From NCBI GenBank assembly GCA_020310875.1, contig CM035444.1, positions 112,164,795-112,228,794 on the forward strand: a stretch of 64,000 bases of DNA, read 5' to 3'. The DNA comes from Ceratopteris richardii. Its lineage: Eukaryota > Streptophyta > Polypodiopsida > Polypodiales > Pteridaceae. Below are positions 1 to 12,061 of the stretch, one piece after another. The notes under the pieces are model-generated. The model was given only the letters and a program-made list of their open reading frames with translations, was not told the origin of the DNA and did no database searches. A program made the position numbers and the translations under genes. Each line of letters begins with the position of its first letter. The stretch's first letter is position 1.

Positions 1-621
1 TTAAACATACAGAAACAGGTATATGGATGTCGCAAAGGCAATATGCCTTGAATATGCTGCAAAAGTATGGTATGGCTGATTGTAAGCCAATTTCTATGCC
101 ATTAGATCAAAATTTGAAGTTGGATACATCAGGTGAAGCATTGGAAAATGCTACTGTGTACAGGAAGATTGTGGGAAGTTTGATAAATCTCACAATTACA
201 AGGCTTGATCTAAGCTATATTGTTGGAATTGAAAGTCAGTTTATGCAGGTTCCCAGGAAGCCACATTTGGATGCTCTGAGGTGCACTCTACGTTATGTGA
301 GTGCTACTTTGGATTATGCATTGTTTTATGAAGCTGGTGTAGATTTGCAGGTTCATGGATAAATCGATGCTTATTAGGCTGGTAGTACTCCAGATAGAAG
401 ATCTACTAGTGGCTTTTTTTCTCACTTGGAGGTGCAGCTATTACATGGAGCAATAAGAAGCAATCCACTATTGCTTTGTTGAGTACAGTGGTTGAGTATA
501 GAGGTGCTACATTGGCAGCATTTGAGGCATCATGGTTGGAGATGGTACTTGTGGATTTAGGTGTGGAAGTGCAAAGCCTATCACCATCTATTGTGATAAT
601 CTTAGCAGCATACAGTTAGAA
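1..621 (+). mobile_element. Ty1/copia family A, 3' pol fragment
   Basis: The plus strand encodes the C-terminal part of a copia reverse transcriptase followed by RNase H. Visible blocks include the Y-x-K-I-V-G-S-L and R-x-D-L-S-Y segments of copia RT/RNase H and the block around T-W-S-N-K-K-Q. The RNase H text closely matches the A-family 3' end at 5994-6956, so both belong to one family. The fragment enters from outside the window and abuts an oppositely oriented A-family piece at about 621. It is a broken fossil with a few breaks. Confidence 0.85.
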
Positions 622-3600
622 CTTATTTTCTAACTCCTAGAGTCTTCACAGAGGGCAATCCAAGTTCCTCATCAAGACTCTTTTCTAAATCGCTTGAATC
701 TCCATCAATGTCTTCAAAACCTGCACATGTTTTATGACTAGCATAAAGCTTTTCTTTACCTTTCATGGATGTATTTGATGAATTTGTTGGACTGAAATTT
801 CCATGCAATCTTCCACTCCATGGATTTGAGTTGGAACTATTGCTTGGTGATCCATCCGGTCCACTCAAAGCTTGAGATTCTGCACTTGATTTTTTAGCAT
901 TTTCTTTGTCATTTGGTTCAAGATTCAGTCCTTCTTTGGCATATGCATAGAAGCTTGACACTTCATCAAATACCACATCTCTGCTCACCTTCACCTGTCG
1001 TGTGAGTGGGTTATAATATTTATATCCCTTAAGGGAGTATCCAATGAAGACACACTTTTCTGCTTTTGGATCAAGCTTTGTCCTCAATTCATCTGGGACA
1101 TGTACATATGCAATACAGCCAAAAACTTTCAAATGTGATAAGTTTGGCTTTTTACCTGTAAACTTCTCGTCAGGTGTAACTTGATGTATAACAGCAATCG
1201 GAGTTTTGTTCATGATGTATACAGCAGTATGAATAGCTTCTGCCCAATAACAATGAGGCATATTCTCCTCAGCCATCAAGGCTCTTGCTATTTCTAAAAT
1301 ATGTCTACTTTTGCGTTTGGCAATGCCATTTTGTTGTGGTGTGTACCTGCATGAAAACTGACGCCGAATTCCATGATTTTTTTAGAAAATTGCTAAACTC
1401 ATTTGACATGTATTCACCTCCTGTATCAGATCTTAATGTCTAAATATACTTCCCTGTTTGCTTTTCCATCATAGCTTTAAAATTCAGGAAGTGAGTGAAT
1501 ACCTCACTCTTCTCTTTCATGAAATATACCCACACTTTTCGTGTATGTTCATCAATGAAAGTAACATAAAACTTGCAACTACCCATAGATATGGTCTTTG
1601 CAAGACCCCAAACATCTATATGTACTATTTCTAGCACATTCTGACTAACATGCTTGTCATGTGGAAATGATGCTCTTGATTGTTTTCCAAATTGACATGT
1701 TGCACATACCTTTTGCATTTTTGCAACTTTGAAATTTGGTAGTCCATTGACAATCTCCTTGGATTGCATCAATTTCAACCTCTACAAATTTGCATGTCCA
1801 ATTTGTTTATGACATATCTCTATATCAACAATAACTCCTGTACCTTTTGCAAACATGGCTTCATTCATTTCAGGAATTTTCACATTTAAGGTGAACATCC
1901 TACCCACTTTGTTTCCTTTGGCAATCAATCGTCCATCCTGCTTGTACTCTTCTACATATAACCCATGAGCATTGAACCTGACTTGTAATCCCTGGTCAAC
2001 CATTTGTCCAATAGAAACCAGATTCTTTGTTATATTTGGGACATGCAGCACATCAGCAAGGTGTTTTACCTTCCCATACTCCATAGACAATGTTGTTTCT
2101 GTATGCTCAATAGGGTGTGATGTGTTATCACGTGTTTCAACATATCCACAAACTGGCAATTTTTGCAAAGTACTAAACCATTTTGCATGACTGGTCATGT
2201 AATTTGAAGCACCTGAATCAACATACTAGACATTATCATTCGATTTCGAAACACTAGCAGACATCGTATTCATCATGTGATGTTGAACCATGAACAGCTT
2301 CTCAGAATCATGTGCACTTTGTGGATGCATAGTTATTTTGCTACATTCTACTATTTTGATTCTTCAACCTGCAATCATGTTCAAAGTGTCCAGGTTTACG
2401 ACAATTCTAGCATCCTTTATTGTCATTACCTAAATCATTTCTTTGGAAATTTTTGCAACCTCTTTGGCTCTCCTTTCCTCGAAAATATTCCCTACCTCTT
2501 GCATGATTCTGTTGTTGACTTTGGTCTTGGTTATTGTTTCCTCTTCCACTTCCGATACCTCTACCTCTACCTCTTCCTCTGCCAGAGTAGAATACCTGCT
2601 CAAAACTAGATTTTCCTTGGGAGTTTGAGTCCTCACCAAGATTCTTTTCTTTGATAATCAGCATGGATACCAAATCAACAAAATTCGAAATATTTTCTCT
2701 AGTGTGTATAGAAGTTCTAAATTGCTTATATGCACCTCCTAAACCACAAATGCACACTTCCACCTTGTCATTATCATCTTCATTCATGCCAATAGATGCA
2801 AGTGACTCACATATGCTTTTGATTTTCAAGGTGTAGTCACTTATCGGCATGCCCTTCTTCTCCAATGTATGCAGCTCGTTCTTGAGTTACAATTATCATG
2901 CCTTTGTATTGGTTTCATACAATGTGACCAAACTCTTCCAAGCCTCTTTCTGAGTCTTGGCATCTTGAATGTGCCCAATCATGCTATCGTGTATGCTAAC
3001 AGATAGCCAATACATTACCTTCCGTGCTCCTTGATTCCATTCCTCATATGCTCTTAACTGGTTCGTAGTCCGATTCCTCTGTGGTAACTACAGAGCATTT
3101 TCATTCTCTCCTTCGATGTATTTCCAGTAGCCTTTTCCCATCAGGAAATTCATCATTATGAATCTCCAAGCATGGAACTTGTTCTTGTCCAGCTTATCGC
3201 TCATAAGCTGACTCATTCTATCTGCGTTTGCCATTTCTACAACAATTCACAACACTGCAAAACACTACAAGCAAGCACCTTCTCATGTATTCTTCACCGT
3301 CGGCCTTCTCCATGAGCTCTCTACAGCCACACTGGCTCTGATACCATCTCATGAGGAAGGAGATGAGGAAGATTACATACACACTCTCATAATCAAGGAG
3401 AAGCACACACACAGATTAAGGCAAGGAAGAATGATCTCATTCTTCTTCTTCTTCTTCTATTACATAAAAAGGAATGTACAAGAATGACCCAAAAACAAGA
3501 ATACAAGTGCAATATATAGAGATCAATACATAAGGGAAAACCTAATGTCTGCAAATGAGTGAGCTGGAAAGAAACAAATGTGTCATCACTCTCGATAGAT

Positions 3601-3725
3601 AAATCTAATAAAGCTCAATGAAGTATCCCTGACATATACCGGTGTGACCACTATAAATGTCAGAGAAACGAAAAACTGATACGTGTCATCCTGGATCATC
3701 ATATGTTGAGATTGATATCTCAACA
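622..3725 (-). mobile_element. Ty1/copia family A, 5' part with 5' LTR
   Basis: Read on the minus strand, this is a 5' LTR (3347-3725, TGTTGAGATATC start) followed at once by a primer-binding site for initiator tRNA-Met (3334-3346, TGGTATCAGAGCC). Gag starts near 3235 (M-A-N-A-D-R), with a UBN2-type body and a basic G-R-G-R-G tract before the zinc-knuckle region. Protease, GAG-pre-integrase (C-A-T-C-Q-F-G-K) and integrase through its C-terminal part follow. RT and RNase H are not present in this orientation; a plus-strand RT/RNase H piece of the same family lies next to it. The LTR lies inside the gag of a C-family element, so A inserted into C. Broken, several breaks, moderately old. Confidence 0.88.
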
Positions 3726-5721
3726 CTCGATAGTTGTTATTGTTGTAGCCTTGATTGAAGTTATGGTTGTAGTTGCCTCCACCATTGTTATATCTGCCTC
3801 TTGTTTGTCCATAGCTTCCTCTATGGAAGCCTCTTCCCCTTTGGTTCCTTGTATTTTTGTAGCATTCTTCTGTAGTGTGCTTGTTGAGACCACATATGTT
3901 GCATGGTGAATTGTTGTAGGGTCTCCCCCTACCTTGCTTACCTCCTCTACACCTAGCTCTAGCATCTCTTCCTCTTCCTGCATAATTAACTTGAGAGGTA
4001 CTAGCCTCTTCATCATGTTTCTTACTTTTACCTTTATCCTTAGCTTTATTATTATCTGTATAAAGGGCAGAAAGTTGGTTACCTCTTGAGTTATCACAAT
4101 TTCTGTTGAGCTTTGTCTCATGGGTGAAGAGTTGTCCCATCAAGGTGTTGAGATCAGGTACTTGCATATCCATGTAGAGATCCATTGCTGTGGTGAAGGA
4201 TTCCCACTTGTCATCAGCCTTAATTCCATTAATGATCCGCCTCACTTTTTGATCTTCCTCTATCTCTTCTCCAATGCTTGCAAGTTGATCTGCAACATCT
4301 TTCATTTTGGTTACATTATTAGCAACTCGTTGCTTTGGTTGTTTTTTTAGGGTTGTGAATTCCATCCACAAATGATTCTTCCTAGCTCTTGTGCTAGGGA
4401 AGTAGGAGTTTTTACAGTTTCTAACGTGTGGTAACAAGAAATCAGAGATTGAGTTTGATAGATATGACCTTACAAGAGCATCCTTTGCACACCATGTGGT
4501 TAGCTTCTCTTGCTCTTCCCTTGTTGATTGATTCTTGCTCTTGAAGATTGGCATGTCTTCATCTCCTAAGATGTATCCATATAAGCTTCTCCCTTGAAGG
4601 TATGCTTGCATCCTTAGGGACCATGCTGAGTAGTTGTTCTTGTCCAATTTTTCAATGAAGGATGGAAAACCATCTCCCATCTTGATTGAACTTGCTCGGA
4701 TACCACTATTGCAGGAGATGGTATATAATCACAAGAGATGAGTTGGTGTAGCTAAAACCTGCTTCACACCTGCTATAATTCATGGATGGAGAGTGTTGTA
4801 GGCCTCTTTATGCACAAATGATAGGATCAAAATAGATAGGTTGGCATATGATCCAAGTTCCAAAACTTGCTATTTTGGTTGAGACACCTACTCAGTGTTT
4901 TGCACAATTCTCTGAGTACAGCAGAAATTAATAAAATTCCTTTTAGGGAACTTCAACTAGCTTAACAAGATACCAATCATGAGTGAAATCATCTAAAATG
5001 ATAAACTATATGCAGAGAAATGTGTTTAGCAAATCAAGCTTGCATCCCAACTTTTACAAGCCTTGATAGTCACAGACCAATGAGCAATGTTTGATTAATA
5101 TCTGACAATCATGAGAATTATTAGTAATGAAACTTTGTAGGAGTAAAGTAGACAGTATGCAAACGATGTCATGCTTTAAATCACACAAAATGATGCACTA
5201 TATAGTGAGAACCAGCTCAAACGAATTCACTGTTCTGATGGAGTGTGACAGAGATATGAGAATAAGAAGTAATAATCATATATGAATTAAATCATGTAAA
5301 ATTTCAATGTCATTGGCAATAAGACATTGCTTAATGAGTGAGGAATGAGTGAGCTATGAGATGAGCTCCCTTGTCTCATTGAAAGTACATGGAAATGGTC
5401 TCTGAACCTTGAGATACACGTGGGCTTTTCATGTCCTCTTTTATAGCTTTTGTTGGAGCCAAGGATTTGAATTCAAATTCAAATATCTACCAATAAAGTG
5501 CATCCTAAAGTATAGGATTGATTCTCTCTTGGCTCAACTACCAAAAATCACGAGATTTTATTCTTCCTAACTCCTCATGGGTTTATCATACTTTTACAAT
5601 GAGTAATTGTAACTCAAAGTTACAAGAGGTTGTACATATGAATCCTTCCAAATGATATGCTAATGCATCAAGCTTATGTGAAGTGATCAAGTGTGTAGGC
5701 TTGGGCTTATTTGCACCAACA
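3726..5721 (-). mobile_element. Ty1/copia family C, 5' LTR and gag
   Basis: A minus-strand copia 5' end. The LTR is about 1 kb (4710-5721, TGTTGGTGCAAAT start, TGCA end). A 4-base spacer ATAG precedes an initiator-tRNA-Met-type primer site (4694-4705, TGGTATCCGAGC). Gag begins at 4680 with M-G-D-G-F-P and carries a zinc knuckle, C-N-I-C-G-L-N-K-H-T-T-E-E-C. The gag is interrupted at about 3725 by the family A LTR. The rest of the element is not visible as a continuation in this window. The family resembles the copia at 55925-59999 in gag but has a very different LTR. Broken. Confidence 0.82.
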
Positions 5722-5993
5722 CTCTATGTACCCACTATCACAAAAGTTAATATGTGTAGGCCAAATATTTGAAAAAGGCTTGGAATCATCCAACATGGAG
5801 CTTTTGTGGAAGATCCATGGTAAGGCTTCAAGAAGATATCTAGAGGTGAGAAGCATGGTAGGCTCTTTACTTTTGAAGTAGGAGAAACCATGAACATAGC
5901 TCTATTCACTTTTGGGTCTCAAACCCTAAGTGAGCTTGAAGTGTGGCATAAGAGACTTGCTCATGTGAATGAAAGAACCTTGAAGGATATATA
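5722..5993 (+). mobile_element. Ty1/copia family C-like pre-integrase fragment
   Basis: A short plus-strand fragment whose translation contains F-G-S-Q-T-L-S-E-L-E-V-W-H and L-A-H-V-N-E-R-T-L, the start of the copia GAG-pre-integrase domain. It is nearly the same as the corresponding segment of the minus-strand element at 58150-58320. It sits between the outer end of the C LTR (5721) and the outer end of an A 3' LTR (5994), so it is probably an older host of both insertions. Broken fragment. Confidence 0.75.
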
Positions 5994-6956
5994 TGTCACA
6001 AGGAAGGAGATAAGGAAGAGAGCTCACACACACTCTCACAATCAAAGAAAAGCATACACACAGATTGAGGCAAGGAAGAATGATCTTCTTCTTCTTCTTC
6101 TTCTTCTTCTTCTTCTTCTTCTTCTTCTTCTTCTTCTTCTTCTTCTTCTTCTTCTTCTTCTTCTTCTTCTTCTTCTTCTTCTTCTTCTTCTTCTTCTTCT
6201 TCTTCTTCTTCTTCTTCTATTACATAAAAGGAATGTACAAGAATGAACTAAAAAAAAAGAATACAATAAGTGCAATATATAAAGATGAATACATAAGGAA
6301 GAATCTAATGTGCGCGAATGAGTGAACTGGTAAGAAAAAAAATGTGTCATCACTCTCAATAGATAAATCTAGTACAGCTACGTGAAGTATCCCTGATATA
6401 TATCGGCATGACCACTATACATGTCAGAGAAATGAAAAACTGATATGTGTCATCCTGGATCATCATATGTTAAGCTTGATATCTCAACACTCCCCCTCAA
6501 GCTCAATGTCATATCCTCTAATCCAAGCATCTTCCGGAACTTCTTTCGCTTCTCTCCTCCAAGTGCTTTAGTGAAAATATCAGCAACCTGCTCATCTGTT
6601 CTCACATAAACAAGATCAATATCACTTGCTAATACCTTCTCTCTAATGAAGTGATAATGTACCTCGATATGCTTTGTTCTAGCATGAAAAACAAGGTTTC
6701 GTGCTAACTGTATGCTGCTAAGATTATCACAATAGATGGTGATAGGCTTTTGCACTTCCACACCTAAATCTGCAAGTAGCATCTCTACCCATGGTGCCTC
6801 ACATGCTTCCATTGGATCACCTCTATACTCAGCCTCTGTACTCGACAAAGCAACAGTGGGTTGTTTCTTGTTGCTCCATGTAATAACTCCACTCCCAAGT
6901 GAGAATAGAAAATCACTAGTATATCTTCTATCTGGAATGTTACTAGTTGTTGCCAC
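5994..6956 (-). mobile_element. Ty1/copia family A, 3' end with 3' LTR
   Basis: On the minus strand this shows RNase H, with T-W-S-N-K-K-Q, L-S-S-T-E-A-E-Y and the terminal D-I-F-T-K-A-L block. A polypurine tract GAGGGGGAG follows at about 6490-6499, then a 3' LTR at 5994-6489 that starts TGTTGAGATATC and ends TGTGACA. The LTR is about 117 bases longer than the A LTRs at 3347-3725 and 10604-10982 because its GAA/CTT tract has expanded (6085-6218). Everything upstream of RNase H is absent here. Broken 3' remnant. Confidence 0.87.
6085..6218. repeat. (CTT)n microsatellite, about 45 uninterrupted units
   Basis: 134 bases of uninterrupted CTT inside the A-family 3' LTR. Other A LTRs in the window have only four to five units at the same place (about 3440-3460 and 10876-10890), so this is an expansion of a seed present in the family LTR. 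Confidence 0.98.
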
Positions 6957-9900
6957 TCAAGGTCAATCACAAGCATGGAAGTGTATCAATGAAGTGGACA
7001 CACAAGAAGAAGGAGCATGTAGGGATATACAAGAAGCACATTTCAAATTTCAAGAAGACCTCCCTATAAAAATAGTAATTTTCATCTAAAAACCATTGTA
7101 AAATCTAAAAACCATTGTAAAGATCTTCCATTGTTCCTCTCTTTGTTCTTACCTTGTGTGTGTGTATGTGTGTGCATGCTTTTGTGCTTTCACTCACACA
7201 CTTGTGCACATCACTTGCTCTTGGTTTTCATACCAGCCCTCACGTCTCTGCAGATTGACATTAATGAGGTGTATCTCCTCGTGTTGGTACTTGCCATTGT
7301 GCTTGAGTGACACTAAATTTGGCACCGTTGCCGGGGAGAGAGCTTGGAGGACGAGCGTGTGACAATAAGACGTAGAGTAGCGACCTTGGAAGGTAAAAAA
7401 ATCACCATTTTCAGTTCAGTTTCTGAGTTTTTCTTCTCCTTCATCGGTGACCATCATCTTCTCCCATCTTCATCTTCTCATATTTTCTTCACTTTCGACT
7501 GTACATTCACCTCGTTTTTCATCTATGCCCGCAAACAAGAAGCATTAGAGGGAGTTCAGAGCTGAAATGCTGAAGAAATAGTCTTGAAGTCCTCTCAAAA
7601 CATCAGAAAACTGGGTGAAGTATTGCACAGATTGAGACTACCTGTGTCTGATATTGCGAGCACAATATCGTGGAATAGGTGAGAGTTTTTGCATCTACAT
7701 GCACATAGGGGTGACAAGAAGGGCATAAGGTACACATATCCACAAAAACTTTTTAATTTGGACTTCAAAAACTCCAAGGTTAGTGTCCCGTTGAGTTTTG
7801 GTATCGTGATACCAGAACTCCTATGTATCGCGATACTTCTCAAGTATCGTATCGCCTCCTTGAGGTATCACGATACCATCAAGGTATCATGTATCGCCAA
7901 GTCGAGGTATCGCAATCATGCTTAAGTGGTATCGTATCGTGCACCTTGCGGTATCGTATCACGCAGCAAGAGGTATCGTATTGTGTCAGTTCAGTGGTAT
8001 TGTATCACATAGTAGAAGCGGTATCGTATCATCTGATAGGTATCGTATGGTGTGGAACTTGGTATCATATCGTGCACCTTGTGGTATCGTATCGCGTAGC
8101 TCAAGCAATACAGTATCGTGGTTGGAGTGGTATCGTATCTTGAGCCCATTGGTATCGTATCGTGATCAACAAGCGGTATCGTATCATGGAAGTTGGTATC
8201 ACCTCGGAAGTATCGTATCGCCTGAGGTGGTATCGTCTATTGTGGTATCGTGTATCATCGAAAATAGAGGTATCGTATCGTGGAATTCTGGTATCATGCA
8301 TCATGGTGGTATCAAGTATCGTATCATGGGATTCCAAGTATCACCCACCACAAGTATCATATAGACACACCCAATATCGTGTATCACATGTTCTGAAGTA
8401 CTCCCATGAAGGTCTTGTTTCCCTGTTTTAACCCCCAAAACCTTGATCTGGCATAACTTTCTTATACAAAATCCGTTTGTTGTGATTTTGGGTTTTTTGG
8501 AAAGCTCATGGGGACTAGGAAGCAAGGAGTCCCAAAGGATTTTGAGCAATACAAAGGAAAATTTTGGACTTGTAGACAAGGCTTATGAACTTGAGATCAA
8601 GTAGACACCTAGGAAAAGATAGATAAAGTATCAAATCATCTCAAGCTAGTGTCAACCATACAACCAAGTCGTGGGCTCACAACTCAGTGGTTATCACCAC
8701 GTGCTGAGTTCGTAGACAAGTGAGTCAGAAATATCTTTTAACATGGAGAGACTCATGGCTTCTGAAGACACGCACTACCTAGGAAGGAAATGGAGGGGGA
8801 ATATCAGATGTCTCTTCAATATGTATCCACTAACTTGCAAGGAATACCCATCTACCTTGACGGTCTACATAGGCCAGTAGCAAGAATGATAAACACAAAA
8901 TAATTAGAAATAGTTGAAAGACCAATTGTCAAGCATGAAGGTGGAGTTTACATGGACAAGATGGGCCAGATATATGTAGTAATCGAAAACCCTGATTAGA
9001 TTAATGAAAGAGGAGAGTTAGAGGGACAAGGAACTTCTGGGAGAACCAAAAGTGGAGATACGGTGAACTACCCCTAGGGGAAAGTTAGTAATGACTCAAG
9101 TATTGTGAAGGGACAGGATACCCCAAGATGACTATCTGATGGATGTGTACTTAGTACATGGATCAAACCTACTCCTACAAACTGATTCACTGACACAAGG
9201 AGAAGGCATCAGCCCAACAACTATATATGAGTTAAGGGATCCAAAAAATCCATCTAGAGTTACATACCTAGACCAAAATCAAAGGAGATATTGGCCTATA
9301 GATGAAGTGGATGGGTCGAGATTAAAGCACGTGGATCTACCTATATTCCCTCCCAGAGATCAGGCAAGTTCCTCACAAAACCCATTCCAGACCCATCAAA
9401 GAATAGAAAATGTGATGTCAAGACAATGAGCCAATATAGTATACCCAACAGACCACAGGTGTAATTCACCATGCCAAGAATTAACTCCCATAGCCAAATT
9501 AGCCAAGGAATGGGAAATATGAATAGATCCATCTTTAGGGCAGAACCACCCCAAGGTGTAGGAGCTGGAATACACCCTGTAAAACTTGCAATTCCCATCA
9601 TAATTTGATCCCCAGAGCCACGCAAAAGATTGAGACCAATTCAAGTGGCCAAATATATGTGAAAATGTTACGATGGCACACGAGAGCCCTATGAACACAT
9701 TGCATAATTCAAGCAGGTGTTGCGAGCAAAGCAAGTGGATGACTTTTTTGTGCAATACGAATCCTTTGGGCTAACCCTCATGAGAATAGCCTTAACTTGG
9801 TTCCAATCCTTGGATCCAAATTTCTTTGGCCATATCGAACAATTCTTCCAAGAATTTATTGGGGAATTAAGTAAGCGAGGAATTAAGCACAATTCGTCAT

Positions 9901-10603
9901 CCTTAATACATAGTTTCAAACAAGTTCCTAATGAGACAGTAAAAAATGCAGCACGAAGATTTAATCAATATGTAGACCAATGCCCTATGACAAAGAGACC
10001 TTCTCAGCAAAAAATGATATCCAAATTTTTAGAAGGTCTAACCAACAGAACATTGAGAATCTTAGTATATGTAAAATGGTTGCAAACCTTGAGTGAGTGT
10101 CTTCAAGAGTGCATAGATTTGGAAGACAACTTAGCAGAGGATCTCAAAACCACACAAAATTCTATCAAATCTGAGGATACAAGGAGCAATGAGAATTCTA
10201 GTTTGAGTAATGTGGAGGAATTGGCAGAGTTAATGGCCAAGAAATTGGGAGTACAAGGACAAAGGAACTACCAGAACCCCCCCTTGAGAGTGCCAATGTT
10301 AAGAAGTTACACACTTTGCGATGGAGATCATCCATATCATGTCTACAGTAGAGAAGGATTAGGGTTATCACAACCTTACCATTATGATAGACAACCAACT
10401 CAGGGGCCTAACATTTACTCTTACATTGAGCAAAAGTACACCAGCCACAACACCAAAAACTATCCATTTAATAGACAACCACGACCATTTGTACCACCCC
10501 AATATAGGCCATACAGATATCCACCTAGAGAACAAGGTAGAGAAGTTCCTAGGTAACCCATATCCAAGACCACAAGGAGTAACTAGACTATATGAACATG
10601 GAG
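6957..10603 (+). mobile_element. Ty3/gypsy element, 5' half (Athila/Tat-like)
   Basis: The 3' part of an LTR (about 6957-7313) is followed by a tRNA-Asp-type primer site at 7320-7337 (TTGGCACCGTTGCCGGGG), a hallmark of plant Athila/Tat-type gypsy elements. A long leader (about 7340-9100) contains the GGTATCG motif array. Gag-type coding lies at about 9139-9429 and 9717-10556. The second stretch carries the retrotransposon gag pattern: an F-K-Q-V-L-R-A-like entry, an A-L-T-W-F-Q-S-L core, and later F-x-E-G-L. It is cut on the left by the A-family 3' end and on the right by an A LTR at 10604. No protease, RT or integrase of this element is in the window. Broken, multiple breaks. Confidence 0.8.
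7795..8400 (+). repeat. Interspersed GGTATCG/GTATCGTATCG motif array
   Basis: About 600 bases in which GGTATCGTATCG, or a close variant, recurs roughly every 20-40 bases, about twenty times by eye. The intervening words differ (for example TGCACCTTG, CACGCAGCAAG). A perfect 12-base palindrome, GTATCGCGATAC, lies at 7825-7836. The array sits in the untranslated leader of the gypsy element, between its primer site and gag. It is neither a simple microsatellite nor a constant-length tandem repeat. Confidence 0.9.
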
Positions 10604-11120
10604 TGTTGAGATATCAAGCTCAACATGTGATGATCCAGGATGACACGTATCAGTTTTTCATTTCTCTGACATGTATAGTGGTCACGTCAATATATTTCAG
10701 GGATACTTCATTGAGCTTTATTAGATTTATCTACCAAGAGTGATGGCACATTTGTTTCTTGCCAGCTCACTCACTCGCGGACATTAGTTTTTTCCTTATG
10801 TACTGGTTTTTATATATTGCACTTATTGTATTCTTGTTTTAGGTCATTCTTGTACATTCCTTTTTATATAATAGAAGAAGAAGAAGAAGATCATTCTTCC
10901 TTGCCTCAATCTGAGTGTCTGCTTCTCTTTGATTGTGAGACTGTGTGTGTGAGCTCTCTTCCTTATCTCCTTCCTTGTGACATGGTATCAAAGCCAGCAT
11001 GGCTATAGGTGAGTCCATGATGTTGGAGATGCATTTGATGTTGTTCTCTATTAGTAGGTTGTTGGCTGCTTGATTTACTTATGCATAACTTGGCTTGATA
11101 TTTACTTTGATGTCTCATAG
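10604..11120 (+). mobile_element. Ty1/copia family A, 5' LTR, primer site and leader
   Basis: A full-length A LTR at 10604-10982 (TGTTGAGATATC ... TGTGACA) is followed directly by an initiator-tRNA-Met-type primer site (10983-10996, TGGTATCAAAGCCA) and about 120 bases of leader. It inserted into the gypsy gag region. No gag of this copy is present, because the sequence passes directly into a B-family 3' end at about 11121. Broken remnant. Confidence 0.82.
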
Positions 11121-11419
11121 ATGAGCAGGTTTATGCATGGCCCAGGTGTCAAGCATTGGCAGATGGTTAAGCGCATCCTTTGCTACTTGAGTGGCACCTG
11201 GCTACTTGGATTTTTTTATCCCATGGGGGGATCACCATCACCAGATTTACATGCTTTTTTTACTCTGACTAGGCTGGTTACTATGACAATCGTGTGTCCA
11301 CCAGTGGTTTTTACTTCATTCTTGGTAGCTCATGCATATCTTGGTTGAGCAAGAAGGTGCCTAGTGTGGCATTTTCTAGTTGTGAGGTTGAGTATAGGGC
11401 AGCTTTGACACTGATTATT

Positions 11420-11458
<39 letters not shown>

Positions 11459-12061
11459 TGTGTGTGTGTCTCAGATGCCTTATGGATGATTTGGGTGTTG
11501 TTTAGTCTTGTGATACCACCATCTTCGCTGATAGTCTGAGCGCATTGGCAGTTGAGAGGAACCATGTGTTCCAAGCTTGCACTAAACACATTGAGGTGCA
11601 CTATCATTATGTCAAGGAGAGGTTCTCTCTTGGAGAGATCAGTTTGGCACATGTGCCCACATAGGAGAACGTTGTAGACCTTTTCACAAAGACTCTGCCT
11701 AAGGAGAAGTTTGAAGCTTTCTACAAAGCTTTGGTCTTACTTCCTTTTGTGGATTGATTCCACATAGCTTGGCACTTCCTTATACATGAGTGCCAACTTC
11801 TTGTTCATCGCATCACTCCTAGAGGGGATTTGTTGATATATTTTGGTATTCATGGGTGTGAACATACTAGGAGAACTGGGGCATTTTTTTATCCTCTTTA
11901 GGAGGTTTTTTTCCTTGGCTTGTATATACGCTTATAACCCTAATGGGTCACTTATCTTTGTACATTCACTTCGTAATACATTCTGTATTTTGTGTTCAGC
12001 TCCAAGTTTCTTCTTCTTCCTTGTGTTCTTTGCATGCTTCTGCACATGTCAACCTGCAACA
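11121..12061 (+). mobile_element. Ty1/copia family B, RNase H and 3' LTR
   Basis: The plus strand encodes copia RNase H, with S-R-F-M-H-x-P, S-C-I-S-W-L-S-K-K, the H-I-E-V-H-Y-H block and a terminal L-F-T-K-T-L-P. A polypurine stretch AGAGGGGATT precedes a B-family LTR at 11831-12061 (TGTTGATATATT start, CAACA end). A (TG)n microsatellite sits inside the RNase H region. Immediately right of the LTR lies a minus-strand B piece. Broken, a few breaks. Confidence 0.85.
11421..11469. repeat. (TG)n microsatellite
   Basis: About 49 bases of TG with one interruption, lying within the RNase H region of a B-family copia copy. The corresponding region of other B copies (27380-27450, 33170-33240) shows no such tract, so it is private to this copy. 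Confidence 0.95.

Noticed and set aside
6042-6359. Long open stretches of poly-Leu, poly-Phe and poly-Arg
   Set aside because: They are translations of the CTT microsatellite in all frames and have no coding support.
7795-8400. CRISPR-like appearance of the GGTATCG array
   Set aside because: The repeat is too short, spacing and spacers are irregular, no cas genes are present and the context is a plant retroelement leader.
10384-10743. Apparent gag-derived protein ending in Q-D-D-T-Y-Q-F-F; a similar tail occurs at 3586-3725
   Set aside because: The tail is LTR sequence of family A read through from an interrupted gag, in both places. It is an insertion artefact and not a protein domain.
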